Below are positions 13,367-25,770 of a stretch of 64,000 nt of DNA, piece after piece. Location: NCBI RefSeq assembly GCF_000327385.1, contig NW_008710145.1, positions 62,001-126,000 on the forward strand, written 5' to 3'. The notes below the pieces were generated by a model, which had not been told where the DNA came from, ran no database searches, and saw nothing but the letters and a program-made list of their open reading frames with translations. Position 1 is the first letter of the stretch; the number at the start of each line of letters is the position of its first letter. The DNA is from Lottia gigantea. Taxonomy: Eukaryota > Mollusca > Gastropoda > Lottiidae. The translations under genes were made by a program, and so were the position numbers.

Positions 13367-13635
13367 TGGGGTAGTGGTTAGAGATGTGGCTGACGAAAGG
13401 CATTTTAATTTTTCCCGTGGTAAAAGGCAGTGTCCAGCTTAGCGTTAAAGCGAACCAGAAACAGAGAAACGAAACAGAAGTAAGTCCTGGTCAACATATC
13501 CATATAGGAGTAGACCTAAATAAGCGTATGGTACATCGGCACTTTGTGTTGATTGTATTTGTAATATTCAGAAATAGTCAACGAGATGGTTCATTTCAAA
13601 AGTTTTTGCAGAAAATCGCCCCCAAATTATGAAAA
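13367..13635 (+). mobile_element. tRNA-derived SINE, degenerate
   Basis: Begins GGGTAGTGGTTAGAGATGTGG, which resembles a tRNA-type A box, followed about 30 bp later by a decayed B-box-like stretch ending TTTTTCCCGTGGTAAAAGG. This is the layout of a tRNA-headed SINE. The downstream boundary is uncertain. The 82-codon ORF within it is incidental. Confidence 0.4.
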
Positions 13636-16600
13636 CATATCAAATGTGAAACTTATTTTATAAGAATGTTCGGAACGCAATGTCCGTGAATGAAATATAA
13701 CAAGAGAGAACTATGACCGGCATCTGTATGAATTTAAATACTGTAGAAATTTAAATTAACGATACCTATACTACATCTACAATACTATCAAAAAAAAAAC
13801 TCTTAAAGATACTCCAATTTATTGTGTCAGAATATTTCGCAGCCGAGAAGATAAACGTCTGAACCCCATGCCATACCTAAAACAATTTAACACATTCGCG
13901 ATGTTAGTAATTTTGTTTCTATTTTTTTATGTTATAAATTTGTTACTCATTTTAGTACCAGCATTCGAAGTGTTCAGTTGAAACTCACTTTAACTAATTT
14001 TTCCAAACAGAAATGTAATTCAGAAATGTGTAAAAAGAACTAAAAATAACACTTCACAACAAAAAAAGCATCAGTGAAAATAATACATAAGTTTGTGCAC
14101 AATAAATAATAAAATTACATACATTATAAACAATACATGCACATAGAACATTCCTAGCTATGCTAATAATATTCAAACACGCGTTAGGTTAAAAAATAAA
14201 GTTTAAGAAACTTAAGGAAAATTACATAATTACAAGACCAACTTATTATCTATCAACTTACGTCAAAGTGGTGCTGAGTTTTATAAATAGTCGGAACGAC
14301 GTTCAAATATTTACAATTAAAATACCATCAAATCGAAAGAAAGCGTCGAATGTTAACTCATTTTTCTGTATTGTATGTATTTTGATACAGGCACGCCCTG
14401 AACTTTAAACATGTAATTAAACAATTTAAAACTACTTGTAGATTTCTTTAATGCAAGGAACAGCGCAGATATAAAAGACACGCTCGTTATTTCATGAAAG
14501 AACATCAAAGGGCAGACAATTGAAAGAAAGGGAACATGTAACAATAATAAAATATTTTAAACCATCAACTAAATAGTTTAATTGTAATGGTCCAACTGGA
14601 AGAATGGTTTCCGAACTGCGGGGTATCGGGAGTATCGACTTGTCATTTAAAAAATTTCTCAAGCCAAACCTTTATATATCAAGCCCATAAAAATAAAGAT
14701 TACCGTCTTACCAAAGTCATTTCTGATTGAATTGTGTAATTTTCGACTGAAATTGTTAAGGGAAAAGGTCTAAATATCCATTTTTGAATGACCAGGCATC
14801 CAACTTTGAATTTAATTTCTGTTAATGCTTGGTAGGTAGGTAGTTCGCTTTCAGCGGATGATATCACAAACTAGGTAGTTGTTGGTAGTCGTAGTAGTTA
14901 GTAGTTGGATTGGCTCAAATTGGATGATTCTGTGTTGTTGGTTTGGTTGTTGATTCTTCGTTCTGGTCGGGTCGAATGACATGGCGGTGAAACTCAGCCC
15001 TGGATAGTGTGGTGTGAGTTCTGTTAATGCTGTTACTCCTTACTTTATATATTGCCTGTGTATCAAATAAAGATGTTTCGCTTAAACGCGCGTCAGCTTT
15101 TTTTGGTCGGACAAAAAATTTGGCTCAAATTTGTAAAAAGTACACACAAAATCTAGAGATATGTGCCCCTAAACGTATCTTAAAGGAGTTCACTAAAAAA
15201 TATCCAACCGTTAATTTTATATCAGTTGATAATGAAAATGTATGTAGTTTTTTAAAATCCGAACAAAACCACAGACCATCACCACTGTAGTAGTAGAATG
15301 TTTCTTATTGGTCAAGAATATAGCTCTTAAAACTCATTGAGAAAGAATTTAGCAAGGATTATATATTTCAAGATTGTTAAATTTGGAATGTGAGAAAATT
15401 ACTTTTTCTAATTATTTAGTTAAATACTAGAAATGTTGACTCTCAAAGAAACTCTGCCTTCACGCGATGGTGACATGTTTACTCTGGCCTGGATCTCACC
15501 GGGTCACTTATCAATCAACTTCTAAATGACCAAAATAGTCACCCGTCATTGACCTTGTACCTGATGAACCCAGAAATAATTACCCCAATAGTATTGACTG
15601 CTTGATGACCACCGTGACTTACCGCCGGCTTAGATTACGCTAAATTGACCACAGTCATAACATAAAGGTCATTTAAATGACCATTCGATACAGTTGGGTG
15701 GGCTCTAGAGTTTCAATTTTATGGTTCCAAAGAAAACAATACCATCACGATAAGCTGCAGTCTGGTTGTAAGAGTTATATAGAGGGTATCTGAATGAGTT
15801 TTTACACATGGTTGGTTGAAAATTAAGGAGTAAAGATGTTGAAATGATTAGATTAAGAAGTTAATATTGGTCAGACTTGTCTATTAATAAATACTTAGAA
15901 TGGTCAACCTAAACACAGTCAGGGTTTAAAGTATTTGAATAATCTATAAGATAAATGGTAATGTCAAATGAAATACAAAGTTTGACGTCTTTATTTTAGA
16001 CTGGTAGCATGTTTTAAGTTAATAAACTCATTCCTGAAATACATGTCTCAATCTATCAGCCTATTATATCAACAATTCAAATGGTGTTAGGGTCTATTGA
16101 ATTGAGTTTCAATGAAAGCACTGGCCTAGGTCACAGGGCAATAGATAAGCTTATTAATTATGTGAAAATAAGTCAGTCATTAGTATGATTTTAGTTGAAA
16201 AGACACACACACCCTTACATACACATACTCTGATATATAATAATTATACTGTATATAGCAATGGCACCAGTCCTGAAATACGGGATGTGTTACGATTTTA
16301 TTATTTCTTAATTTGGCACTAATACAAGCATTCCCAATTTCTTCAGAAGAAGTATCTTCTGATATTTAGTATCTTCTGATTTTTCCATCCGCTTTTTGTG
16401 ATGCTGGTAAAAGAGATCGTGTGTGAAAAGTGTCGATTGTATTGGAACCTCATGCTGTATCAATTAAGTCAGGTAGGTATTGTTTCAGATCATGTGCGTT
16501 AAGTAGAAGATTCCAGGGTACAATATAATATAAGAGTTTTCTGGGAATGCATCCTTTCTATTTTGGACGCTGAAGAATAAGAAGTGACTAGTAAAAGAAT

Positions 16601-19600
16601 AAGAAATACCGAAGCCCGTGTGCTAATCACTGTTTGTCATTAGAAATTGTTAACATTATACACAGTGTACTTTATGACGTAGAAAGATGAAACTGTCTTG
16701 GCAAAACTGAAAACTATATAGTCACTAAGGGTCATTATCAGATTCACCTGCCTTGATTGCTGTCGACCAACATTAATTTGGCGGAGTTAAAAAAATATAT
16801 TGTCATTTTAATCCACACTCATAGGATTGTCTTGGGCTATTAACCACTTCAGTTTTAATATTAGCGCCGAGATTGGTGCTTTGTTACTCACTATAAGGAT
16901 GGTTCAGCCACGCATTGGTTATAGAAATGATCAGCGGAAAGCTGTCACTCGTCAGTTCCCCATGCATGTTTTAACACCAAAGTGTCACAGGTGTGTGCAT
17001 GTTATGCTGGTCTGATGCTTTTTAGAAATGGAAATGATGTACAATATTTTTATATTGAAAATAGAGTCCAAATGGCGTCACTGTCACTTGATGTTCGATC
17101 CAGCAACTCTCTTCACAGTTTTTACCTGAATGATTAACGTATGAAACAAGACTATAGTAGTATCAAAAAAAAAAGTTTGGCATTTAAATAATACTCATCA
17201 ATCATCATGTTTTCAGCAAAAATGAAAAGAAAAAATATTTTGAAAAATCCATCATCATATTGAAAATAATGGGAAAAAATACCTGCTTTATTCTCCTCCA
17301 AAACTAGTAAATTATTGATAAATGTAAAAGTTTAGTAATTGTCGTTAATTATAAAAGGGTTGTTAATATTACGTTATTGTTCTTCACAGACTACTGACAG
17401 TAAAAATCCTTTACTTTAATCAATAATCCTTTTATAATTGTGCAGTAATAACCACAATGGATAGTCATGCACCAGCGATTCTTTAATAATCATTTCTTTA
17501 GTAAGATGCGTTTTCTCATTTATTACCAGATTAGAGTTGATAATCAGTGAAAGTATTTAGAATTATTGTTGATAAAGAGACTGTACACTAAATAATATTT
17601 TATACAACAAATCTACTTCTATATTATTGATTTTCAAACAGGAAAAATCCCTTAGTTAACAGAAATAACAATAGTCTTTGAAATGTATTATTCATTAAAC
17701 TTTTATTACATCATGATAATCCCCGCTCTCATCAGTTGTGTGTGTTTTTTTTTTAATTCCAATTATATAAACGCGTGGCAAAAATCCCATCCACTGTTAC
17801 AATGGTAAATGTAGGCCTATGTCGATAGCGAGTACAGTCTCATTATGTTGTAAATTAAGTCCAGTTATTAACAGGAGGCAAGGTTAGCAAATTGTTCAAA
17901 TTGAAATCTGGCCAGTGAAGCCAAAAATGATTGAATGTATCATTGATGATATTTGGTTTCGAATGAACAAGAAAGTTGAAATGATAACCATTACGAAAAG
18001 TGAATTTAAATGCTAGGATAATTTCATTAATAAATACATCTAAACTAATAAAGCTTGAAATCGTACGCTTTATGGATTATAAAAAAGGAATCCAAGAAAT
18101 TATTTCAACAAATCAGATAAAGTTTGTTTGTTTTGTGTCAAACACGAAAAATGTTCCCGTCTGAAAGAGTTCAACATGAAACATTGTGAATAGTTTTCAT
18201 AAAACATTTATAATGCATGGTTCCTATTGCATGATTATATTATTTGTTTCATGCCAACAAGACAATAACAATAAATTCCTGTCACATGTCAACTAAAATA
18301 GTAAATATATTTTTTAAATTGTATTATTTCCTGCTGAATTGGTATATTTTTCTGAATACATATAAACAATATGAATAATATATTGGATGATTGACAGGCT
18401 GTGACGTCAAGTTTTATTATAAACAGTTAACATACCGTGACTAAAAACCTAAAATGTATGAGGATTATCAATGCAAAGTACACAATGCCTATTTTTATTG
18501 TCTAAATTTGACGAATATATTGACGCTTTTCTATGTTAGCTCATTCTGGCAGAGAAAACCAAAACAGGTCCCAATCTTCCAGAGTAAGGAATAAAATCGC
18601 CATGATTTTCTATTCAGGCTGCTTCTTGTCCGCTGTAACAATAAACTGCTTGAAGAATTTCAAAAATAGGTTTCCAATACATGTAGTCTTTTAATATCAT
18701 TATTTAATTTTTAAGACGTATATCTGTTCAGAAAGTAACAAAACGGCAGACGTTTATATTCACGTAATACTGGCGTGTAGAAAATCAAGATAAGCTGAAT
18801 TTTGTTATCAGCTTTCAGAATTTTTGTGAGAATTTCTGTCGTCGCTTTCTTTCTGATATAATAGAAGTATTGGCATCACAGAGAAGGAATATAGCAGTAA
18901 ACTGTCACATAAATTAACACTGATGTTAATCTGGAGAATCAGAAATTACCAAGTTTAGGTTAGACAGTACATTTCACCAACATATTATGACAGCTGTAGA
19001 CTGCTTGTTGATATGTATATAGGTTACGCATAATAAAGAAATTCACAAATATTAATGGTGCATGAATCTCTATGCAAATGTTCAAAGTGCCCTCAAGATG
19101 TTAACATGTATTGAAGCAAACAAGAAAGAGTTTCAATTTGTTGAACTTTTGCTGACTAAATTTAATTAGATATTTCCTGACAAGGCATTGTTACAGTAAG
19201 GCCTCTTTCCGACTAAATTCTAACAAATTTTTTTGTTATTTTATAGATTTCGGGTTATGAAAAAAAAAGTTATCCGTAGTAGGTCTAACTTATGGTTAAC
19301 CTACAATGAATCAAACATGACATCTGACATAATGTCAGAATTGTCGCTTTCCACGGTTAACGAAGTTAGCTTTTATTGCAGTAAAGTGATGTGTGTAGCT
19401 GGGATGGAATAATTCTATGATGGACTTGAAACGCAAATATGAAAACCATCGAATTTTTTAACACCTCAACTGCATGACCAGACTTGTGGATTGGAGACAG
19501 GACGTTTATAAAGGTGAGATAGGTAACGCACAATCTAGCTTGAAGTTTAAAAGTTACATGTTAAAACGCTTATCACCTTAGTAAATTTTGACTTGTGTTT

Positions 19601-20149
19601 ATCTTTTACCAATTGACATCTTCACCTCAAACCCTCAAGACATGACCTGACGATAATAGATCAATGCCCCCTAGCGTGATTTATATTTCACCAAAGACAG
19701 GTAACTCCATCTCTTGTTTTGCTCCAATGAATTATAGTTTGACATTCCATAAGACTGTATTGATGAATGAACACGATAATCGTATAATTAGTAGATATAT
19801 TGTTCAGATTAAACAAAGGTGAAAGGTTGACATTATCAACTTAAATTTTAACTGTTGACTTTGCGTGCCCAAGAACAGTAATTTTTTCAAGAAGAAAATG
19901 ACACGCAAATATAACTAATTAAAGTGTAAAGTGAACAACAAATATTCTTCAATTGCGACTCCATTTCTAATTCAGGCCATGGTTGTTTCACTTAAAATTA
20001 TAATTCAACACAGTTGTCTTGCCTCGTAAACCCAATTCAACTTACAAACTCCTTCAATATATACAAAGATATAAACAGATCATGTGATTAATGTAACTGA
20101 TATAGAAAAATTTAAATATATAATGACTACCAATGATAGTAAAATACTA
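13636..20149. other. Intergenic, no supported gene
   Basis: AT-rich, with small CpG-containing patches around 14.6-15.1 kb. An 87-codon ORF at 15,027-15,290 starts with a hydrophobic stretch but has no family match. A short dispersed repeat at 16,109-16,157 recurs at 31.4 kb. Nothing else recognised. Confidence 0.5.
16109..16157 (+). repeat. Dispersed repeat shared with 31,444-31,484
   Basis: Both copies contain TGAAAGCACTGG and CAATAGATAAGCTTATTAA with an 8-bp length difference between them. Family unknown. Confidence 0.55.
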
Positions 20150-20936
20150 AGATAGCTTGCGTTGCAAGGTATCATACGCCCACTGGCAGCTGTCAGAAAA
20201 AAATAAAACAGTCTTTAGTGACTAAAGTACGAATTTTCTCATATTGAAGAAATTATTCATGCTGAATAATTCCACAAAATTTTTTAAAATCAATATCAAT
20301 AACCCAAATACAACAAACAATTAAATCACACAGCTCTAATCAAGGGCAAAAAAACAACTTTTGACGCGTGTTTACAAAGTCAAGGGAACATAACTCAATG
20401 TTCATCAAAAATATCTCTTGTTAGAACTTGTCCGAGATCTTATCAATTCCAATGATCACACCAAGTTTCATCAGAATCGGTTGAAAACTGTAGCTTCAAT
20501 CCTGCTAACGAACTATTTTTAACAAATTTCGACGCGTTTTAACAAAGTCAAGGGCAATAACTCAAAAACCGTTCATCGAAAATGCGTCAAGTTAGAACTT
20601 GTCCGAGATCTTATCAATTCCAATGATCACACCAAGTTTCATCAGAATCGGTTGAAAACTGTAGCTCCAATCCTGCTCACGAACTATTTTTAACAAATTT
20701 TGACGCGTTTTAACAAAGTCAAGGGCAATAACTCAAAAACCGTTCATCGAAAATGCGTCAATTCGAACTTGACCGAGATCTTATCAATCTAAAGCATCAC
20801 ACAAAGTTTCATCAAAATCAGATAAAAACTGTAGTCTCTATAGTGCTAACAAGAAATGTTGACGGACGGACCGACGGACTGACGGACAGGGGCGACGACA
20901 ATATACGACCACATATTCATGTGGGCGTATAAAAAC
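20150..20936 (-). mobile_element. Helentron-like non-autonomous element (family 1), near-complete copy
   Basis: The + strand left end has a hairpin (GATAGCTTGC/GCAAGGTATC, 20151-20173) followed by ATACGCCCAC at 20174-20183. The right end is GTGGGCGTAT at 20921-20930. On the - strand this is an inverted terminal motif, an internal body, the matching motif and then a hairpin just inside the 3' end: the asymmetric terminal repeat plus hairpin layout of Helentrons (Helitron2). The body has three tandem units of about 168-171 bp, starting near GACGCG at 20363, 20531 and 20702, then a GACGGACGGAC-rich stretch. There is no coding capacity. Confidence 0.6.
20363..20870. repeat. Internal ~170-bp tandem repeat, 3 units
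   Basis: Units contain AAGTCAAGGGCAATAACTC, ACTTGTCCGAGATCTTATC and AAGTTTCATCAGAATCGG in the same order. Units 1-2 and 2-3 are offset by 168 and 171 bp. They lie inside the Helentron-like element. Confidence 0.85.
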
Positions 20937-21649
20937 ATATTGGGTCTTTTTTGTTCAAAACTCAACAAATTATAGTAACAGTAACCAATGAAAATAATTA
21001 AAACAATTCATACGTTAGTCACTACAGAATATTGCTGTTCATCATTGCTTTGGCGACATGGTGTAATATTTCAATAATGTCCAGCGGTTCGCAATAATAT
21101 TTACAATTTCAAGTATAATCAATTTTCACCTGTAGCCTGGACACCCGCCTATCGGAAATTCTGGTTTTTGTTCTCTATACTGGTCGGGAGCATTCTTTAA
21201 ATTAAATTTTCGACTTGACATTGATATGGATCGACAGAGCTGATTTGGGATCGTGGGCTGTTTACGTTAATGATTCATAGAAACCCCTACTCTACAAGAA
21301 ATAAAAATGAAAGATTTGACTAAGCTTAACACACACAATTAATTGTCTTTATTGGATCTTTCTGCAGTTGTAAACTCCTAGTTGATTTCCGTACATGGAA
21401 GGGAATCTTTTAACGTGTACCGGGAACACTGCTACTTTCGAATTGCACTATTCCAATTTTCAGTACGACGTCTTTGGGTTTTGCAATTCCATTAAAACGA
21501 AGCGTTTTATATGATGTATCTTCAGCCAAGGACCCATATATAATTACCAGCTTCAGCAATGTTTAAACACGCAAATTGAAAAAAAAAATTTCTGCGTTTC
21601 TACCACGGACTAAGATATCATTTAGATTTTTATTTCGGGTATAGGCGCT

Positions 21650-22404
21650 AACTAAATCATTTGTAAAGACTGTTTTTCCTGCAATTCTTTGTAATATATT
21701 ATTCGGGGAACTTGATCAGCTGTGTTGTTGTATTGAATAACAAAAGGTATAATTTGGAAATCAACTTGGATGTTCATTCCTAAAGGATGCATGGTTAGTA
21801 ATTTGTTTATCCAATAATTTTCGCTGAATGAGTCGAAATTTCTTTGCATCAGTGCCAGATTGTTCGTATATTTGTTCAATGGGAATAATTTTCAGGTGTG
21901 CTAATTGGTGATCCGGTTGATTGAAGTGTTTTGCAACGGTTTAATTAATTTTGTTAAAGTTGATGTCAGACTTATGATGATTGAAACGGACCCTTAACGA
22001 TTTTTTGTCTCCCCAACGTATTGTTCTTCACATTTTGTGCAAGAAATGAGATAAATAATATTTTTGCTGTTGCAACTGAGTTTTCGTTTACTTGAATATG
22101 CGCGTATATTTCGGAAAAAAATTGTTGGTAAAATGAAGGGACAGGTTTGACATCGAGGGTTGTTACAAGGATTAACTGAAGAATGTGGTATTGGCAAAGG
22201 AATTGAATTATATTTATAATAGATTTCAGCAACTGTTGAGCCTTTAATACCTCTCAAGAATCTTCTAGAGTAGCCACGTTCGCGCAATTGTTGGAAAACA
22301 ATCGCGTACAAATTCAGTGAAATCTGAAGATTTGCGACTTTATAATGCCAGAAAAGGTATGTTTCGGATGAAAAGAGGATTTGAATAAAACCTTCAATAA
22401 ACAT
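21650..22404 (-). mobile_element. Penelope-like retroelement fragment with GIY-YIG endonuclease region
   Basis: On the - strand, an ORF at 22404-21994 contains NPCNNPRCQTCPFI, then IIYLISCTKCEEQYVGET, the linker cysteines and the first half of a GIY-YIG nuclease domain. Sequence further along the strand continues the same domain with HFNQPDHQ and LGMN-type motifs. This matches the C-terminal region of GIY-YIG-bearing Penelope-like elements. The reverse transcriptase part is not recognisable nearby, so the copy is a decayed fragment. Confidence 0.65.
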
Positions 22405-22633
22405 GACAAGTTATCTAGTTGCACCAAGAACAATTATAGTGGCAATTATCCTAAAATCGTTTTGGATAAGTTACTTGATACCTGGAGGCTTCTTTTATAG
22501 GTAAGATTGAGTAACTTGATGGTAACTTTTGGTATTGGGAGAAACGCCAATCTTTAGGACAACCCGTTTGTTTCCTTAAAATATTAATATCCCTCTTCCG
22601 TATTACTCCTTCTGCTAAAAATGATGGATGCAT

Positions 22634-24239
22634 TCACTGTTTAGATCTCAGTTTTACAGTACAGAAAAGTAGGTGGTCAAATCTAGAACGAAATTGATCG
22701 CTATAACAAAACACATTTCTTAATGGATTTTTTAAAACCGTCATAATCCCTTGAATAAAGCTGGACTTTGATATAGGGTATGATTGTGAAGACTTACATT
22801 GAACCTTTATCTAAGTTTAACGAACTATTTCAATTTCGCTTACAGAGTATGGACACTTTTAGAAATGGATAGTGCAAATTAATACGATCACATTATAACG
22901 ACTCTCCGAAAAGTCATTCACCATTGCCTATATTCATGGATAATCTCATTAAAACGTTGGAGTGACGTCTGTCCTACCATTCTGTTGACCGCTTTATTGC
23001 TTATAGCTAAATAATTTCTTCATTAAAACATGATATTAAACAAATGGACAATTTTAATAGGTTATACTTGTACGTCGACCTATCCAAACCTACCTGGGGC
23101 TAGTACAACTGCGAAGTAATATTTTAATATGATCGAGCTGATTAAAAAGTGATCGGGTTGAGGCAATTTGTCGATTCATCACATAGAATTCCCGTGACCG
23201 TTCTTATTGCTCTCGAAAGCCCTACTCGATCATTAGTCTTTTACAAAGTGTATGCACAGGTTTGGAAGATGGCCCCTGTTCTTAAGCTGGAAAACAGTTG
23301 AGAATACATTTTGCATTTAAAAACCACGAGTTCCGTACTCAGCAATCAGCAAGTGTTTCTTATCAATTGAATCGATTATTTTATCGCCATTTTCCGATTG
23401 GAATGGGCAGATCTTCAGTAGACTTCTAATGTTATACTATAGCTATACATTTAAATATTGTCGGGGTTCTGTATCTGTAATTATTTGCCTCCAAATTTGA
23501 GCATTGGAAACTTGAAAGTTGAAAGTTTTAAAATAAGATAAAGCCGAAATAGAACCACGCCTTTACCAGAATTTCACGTCTGTCTGTCTGTCTACTATTA
23601 TAAGAAATGGTCGATGAAGAATGCTGGTTGAACCTTCATCTTATGATATATTATAACAGAAAAAACAACTGTTGGTGGCCTTATCAGATGAACAAAGATT
23701 TGCACAGACCATAAAACCAACTGGTTTACACTCAATGGCTTTACTTAGTACAGATTTTATTGTTTCCATCATCACTTCATCATTCCACCTCACATACCAT
23801 CAATTATACAAAATACCGTATCATATAGCTAGAAAATATATTTCAGCAAACTCATTTTTTCAAGCCAATATTACAAAATTGAAAATTAGTATAAGGCTAC
23901 TAAGAAAAAACTATAATGTATGTACATTCAAGATTGTATGATAAAGCCTGCATAGCAACATTTCTTGTTGTTAAATTATATCAGAAATTTGCATACTCTT
24001 AAAGTGCAAAATATAATAAAGCTGGCAGTTTTTTCAAATCAGAACGTATAATATGGAGAATTCACATTATTTTCTTTGAAAACCAGAATGTATGTACATT
24101 TACAGACTGCGTGAAAAAATATACACTGAAATGTTCTTGGTAATCTATAAGTATATGCTATATAAACATATTCTACAATTTTTTTTGACTTATTGCTCTT
24201 CATTTAAAAAATTATTGCAGAAAGTCTTGTGAGCACTAC
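22634..24239. other. Intergenic, no supported gene
   Basis: AT-rich. It has a short CTGTCTGTCTGTCT run near 23,579 and an 89-codon ORF at 23,672 with no family signature. Nothing else seen. Confidence 0.5.
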
Positions 24240-24512
24240 TGTTGATGTGATCTCAGTCGAGTTCGAAATTGATAACTCGAAATTGATAACAATCGGATGA
24301 AAGATTTATTGTCTTTGATTTAGTGTAACGTGTCAAATTTGACTTGTAGCCACGATGGAGACAACAGTTTTTATTCCATTTTGATGAAACTAGGTATGCA
24401 TACATATTGATGATATCCCAGTCAAGTTCAAAACTGGTAACAATCAGATGAACGGTTTCATTTCTGAAAAGCTGGTAGTGAGCGTATGTTACCTTGCCCG
24501 GCAAGCTATCTT
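24240..24512 (+). mobile_element. Helentron-like family 1, 3'-end fragment
   Basis: Ends with GTGAGCGTAT (24478-24487), then a TTACCTTGCCCGGCAAGCTATC hairpin, the same terminus as the 20.2 and 59.4 kb copies in the opposite orientation. The preceding 240 bp holds two diverged internal units. Confidence 0.5.
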
Positions 24513-25164
24513 AAGTTATTTTCCTAATTTAATGCTTGAGATTGTTTTGTTTTTTTTCAAAAAGATAAAAGCTGCTATGATGATTGCTGCTGTATTGCTA
24601 CTGCAATTCATTCAAAGACGTGCCCGACCACCGACCCGTCTTAATAACTGGATTGGGGATTTATTTAGATGTATATTTAACTTGCATGAATAAAACTACT
24701 ATATGTTACTGCTGATCAACCTTTGCTGTGTCAATAATATATTTTATATTTATTAATTATATCGATATAATCCGTGCATCCTATCAGAAAATGGAAACGT
24801 CATCTATAATAAATGAAATTACCCATGCTAATTCTATTAAAGTAGAAAATGTGATTAAAACTTTATAAAAAAAACTCTACTAATTACATGCTACATTTCG
24901 TACTCATTACAGAAAGGTTATAATTAATTATATTTTATCCTTTATCATAATATTTTTTCTTGACAGATTCCAATTACCAGCAGTCTTACACATTCAGTTC
25001 AACATACTCTATACATATTGTATGTATTAAGATTTCAGAAATAAAACAAATCTTTTTGAAAAAGGAGATTTTTAAGAAAGAGCCTAGCAATGAAATTAAA
25101 ATACAAATTTCTTTGTTTTCATTGATCGTATCTTAGGGTCACTACACTCGCCTTTCATGATCTG

Positions 25165-25200
25165 AGTAAATTGCTGTTTTGAGTTGTGTTAAGTTTAATT
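25165..25200 (+). repeat. 36-bp direct repeat, copy 1
   Basis: Identical to 25735-25770; begins AGTAAATTGCTG and ends AAGTTTAATT. Flanking sequence does not match beyond the 36 bases. Confidence 0.9.
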
Positions 25201-25734
25201 TCGACCGGATTGCGTCATAACTAACTTAATGCTGACCAACCAAAAACATTGTTTCAATGCGTGTTAATGTTGAATAATGAATATCTGCGATAGTTCTTCG
25301 CATGTTGTAGACAAACCTTGTAGTGAACAGTTAAATAGTTGAAATTTCCCAGATCACGAATGACACAAGAAAGTAACCTTCAGATCTGTATATATATTCA
25401 GATATCCACATAAATAAAGATGGCTATGTAACACCTTTACCTTAATTTCTTATAGTCGGCAGTAAATTAAAGGGACAGGTAGGCCATATTTTTCACTAAT
25501 CATACTTTAGTCTCAGAAACGGGAATCTTTTTTTAGCTAAGCCAATCAGTCATAGTGTTCAAATTTCACCATCAAATCCATGTGTGTCCAGAATTATCCA
25601 CGATTGGATGTTAAAATTTAATTTAAGATACTCTGTGATATATAGAAAAGACACATATAATAAAATTCATAGTTTAAAGAATTTTTAAAGGAATTGTGCG
25701 ATTTTCGTGAAAACAATGGACATTGTGGATACAT

Positions 25735-25770
25735 AGTAAATTGCTGTTTTGAGTTGTGTTAAGTTTAATT
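25735..25770 (+). repeat. 36-bp direct repeat, copy 2
   Basis: Perfect match to 25165-25200, offset exactly 570 bp. Confidence 0.9.

Noticed and set aside
13367-13440. A true tRNA gene
   Set aside because: The B-box region is decayed and no cloverleaf acceptor stem closes.
13384-13632. 82-codon + strand ORF
   Set aside because: It starts inside the tRNA-like head of a SINE.
15027-15290. 87-codon ORF with a signal-peptide-like start
   Set aside because: The hydrophobic start alone is weak evidence, and the rest is low-complexity Lys/Asn-rich without motif or splice support.
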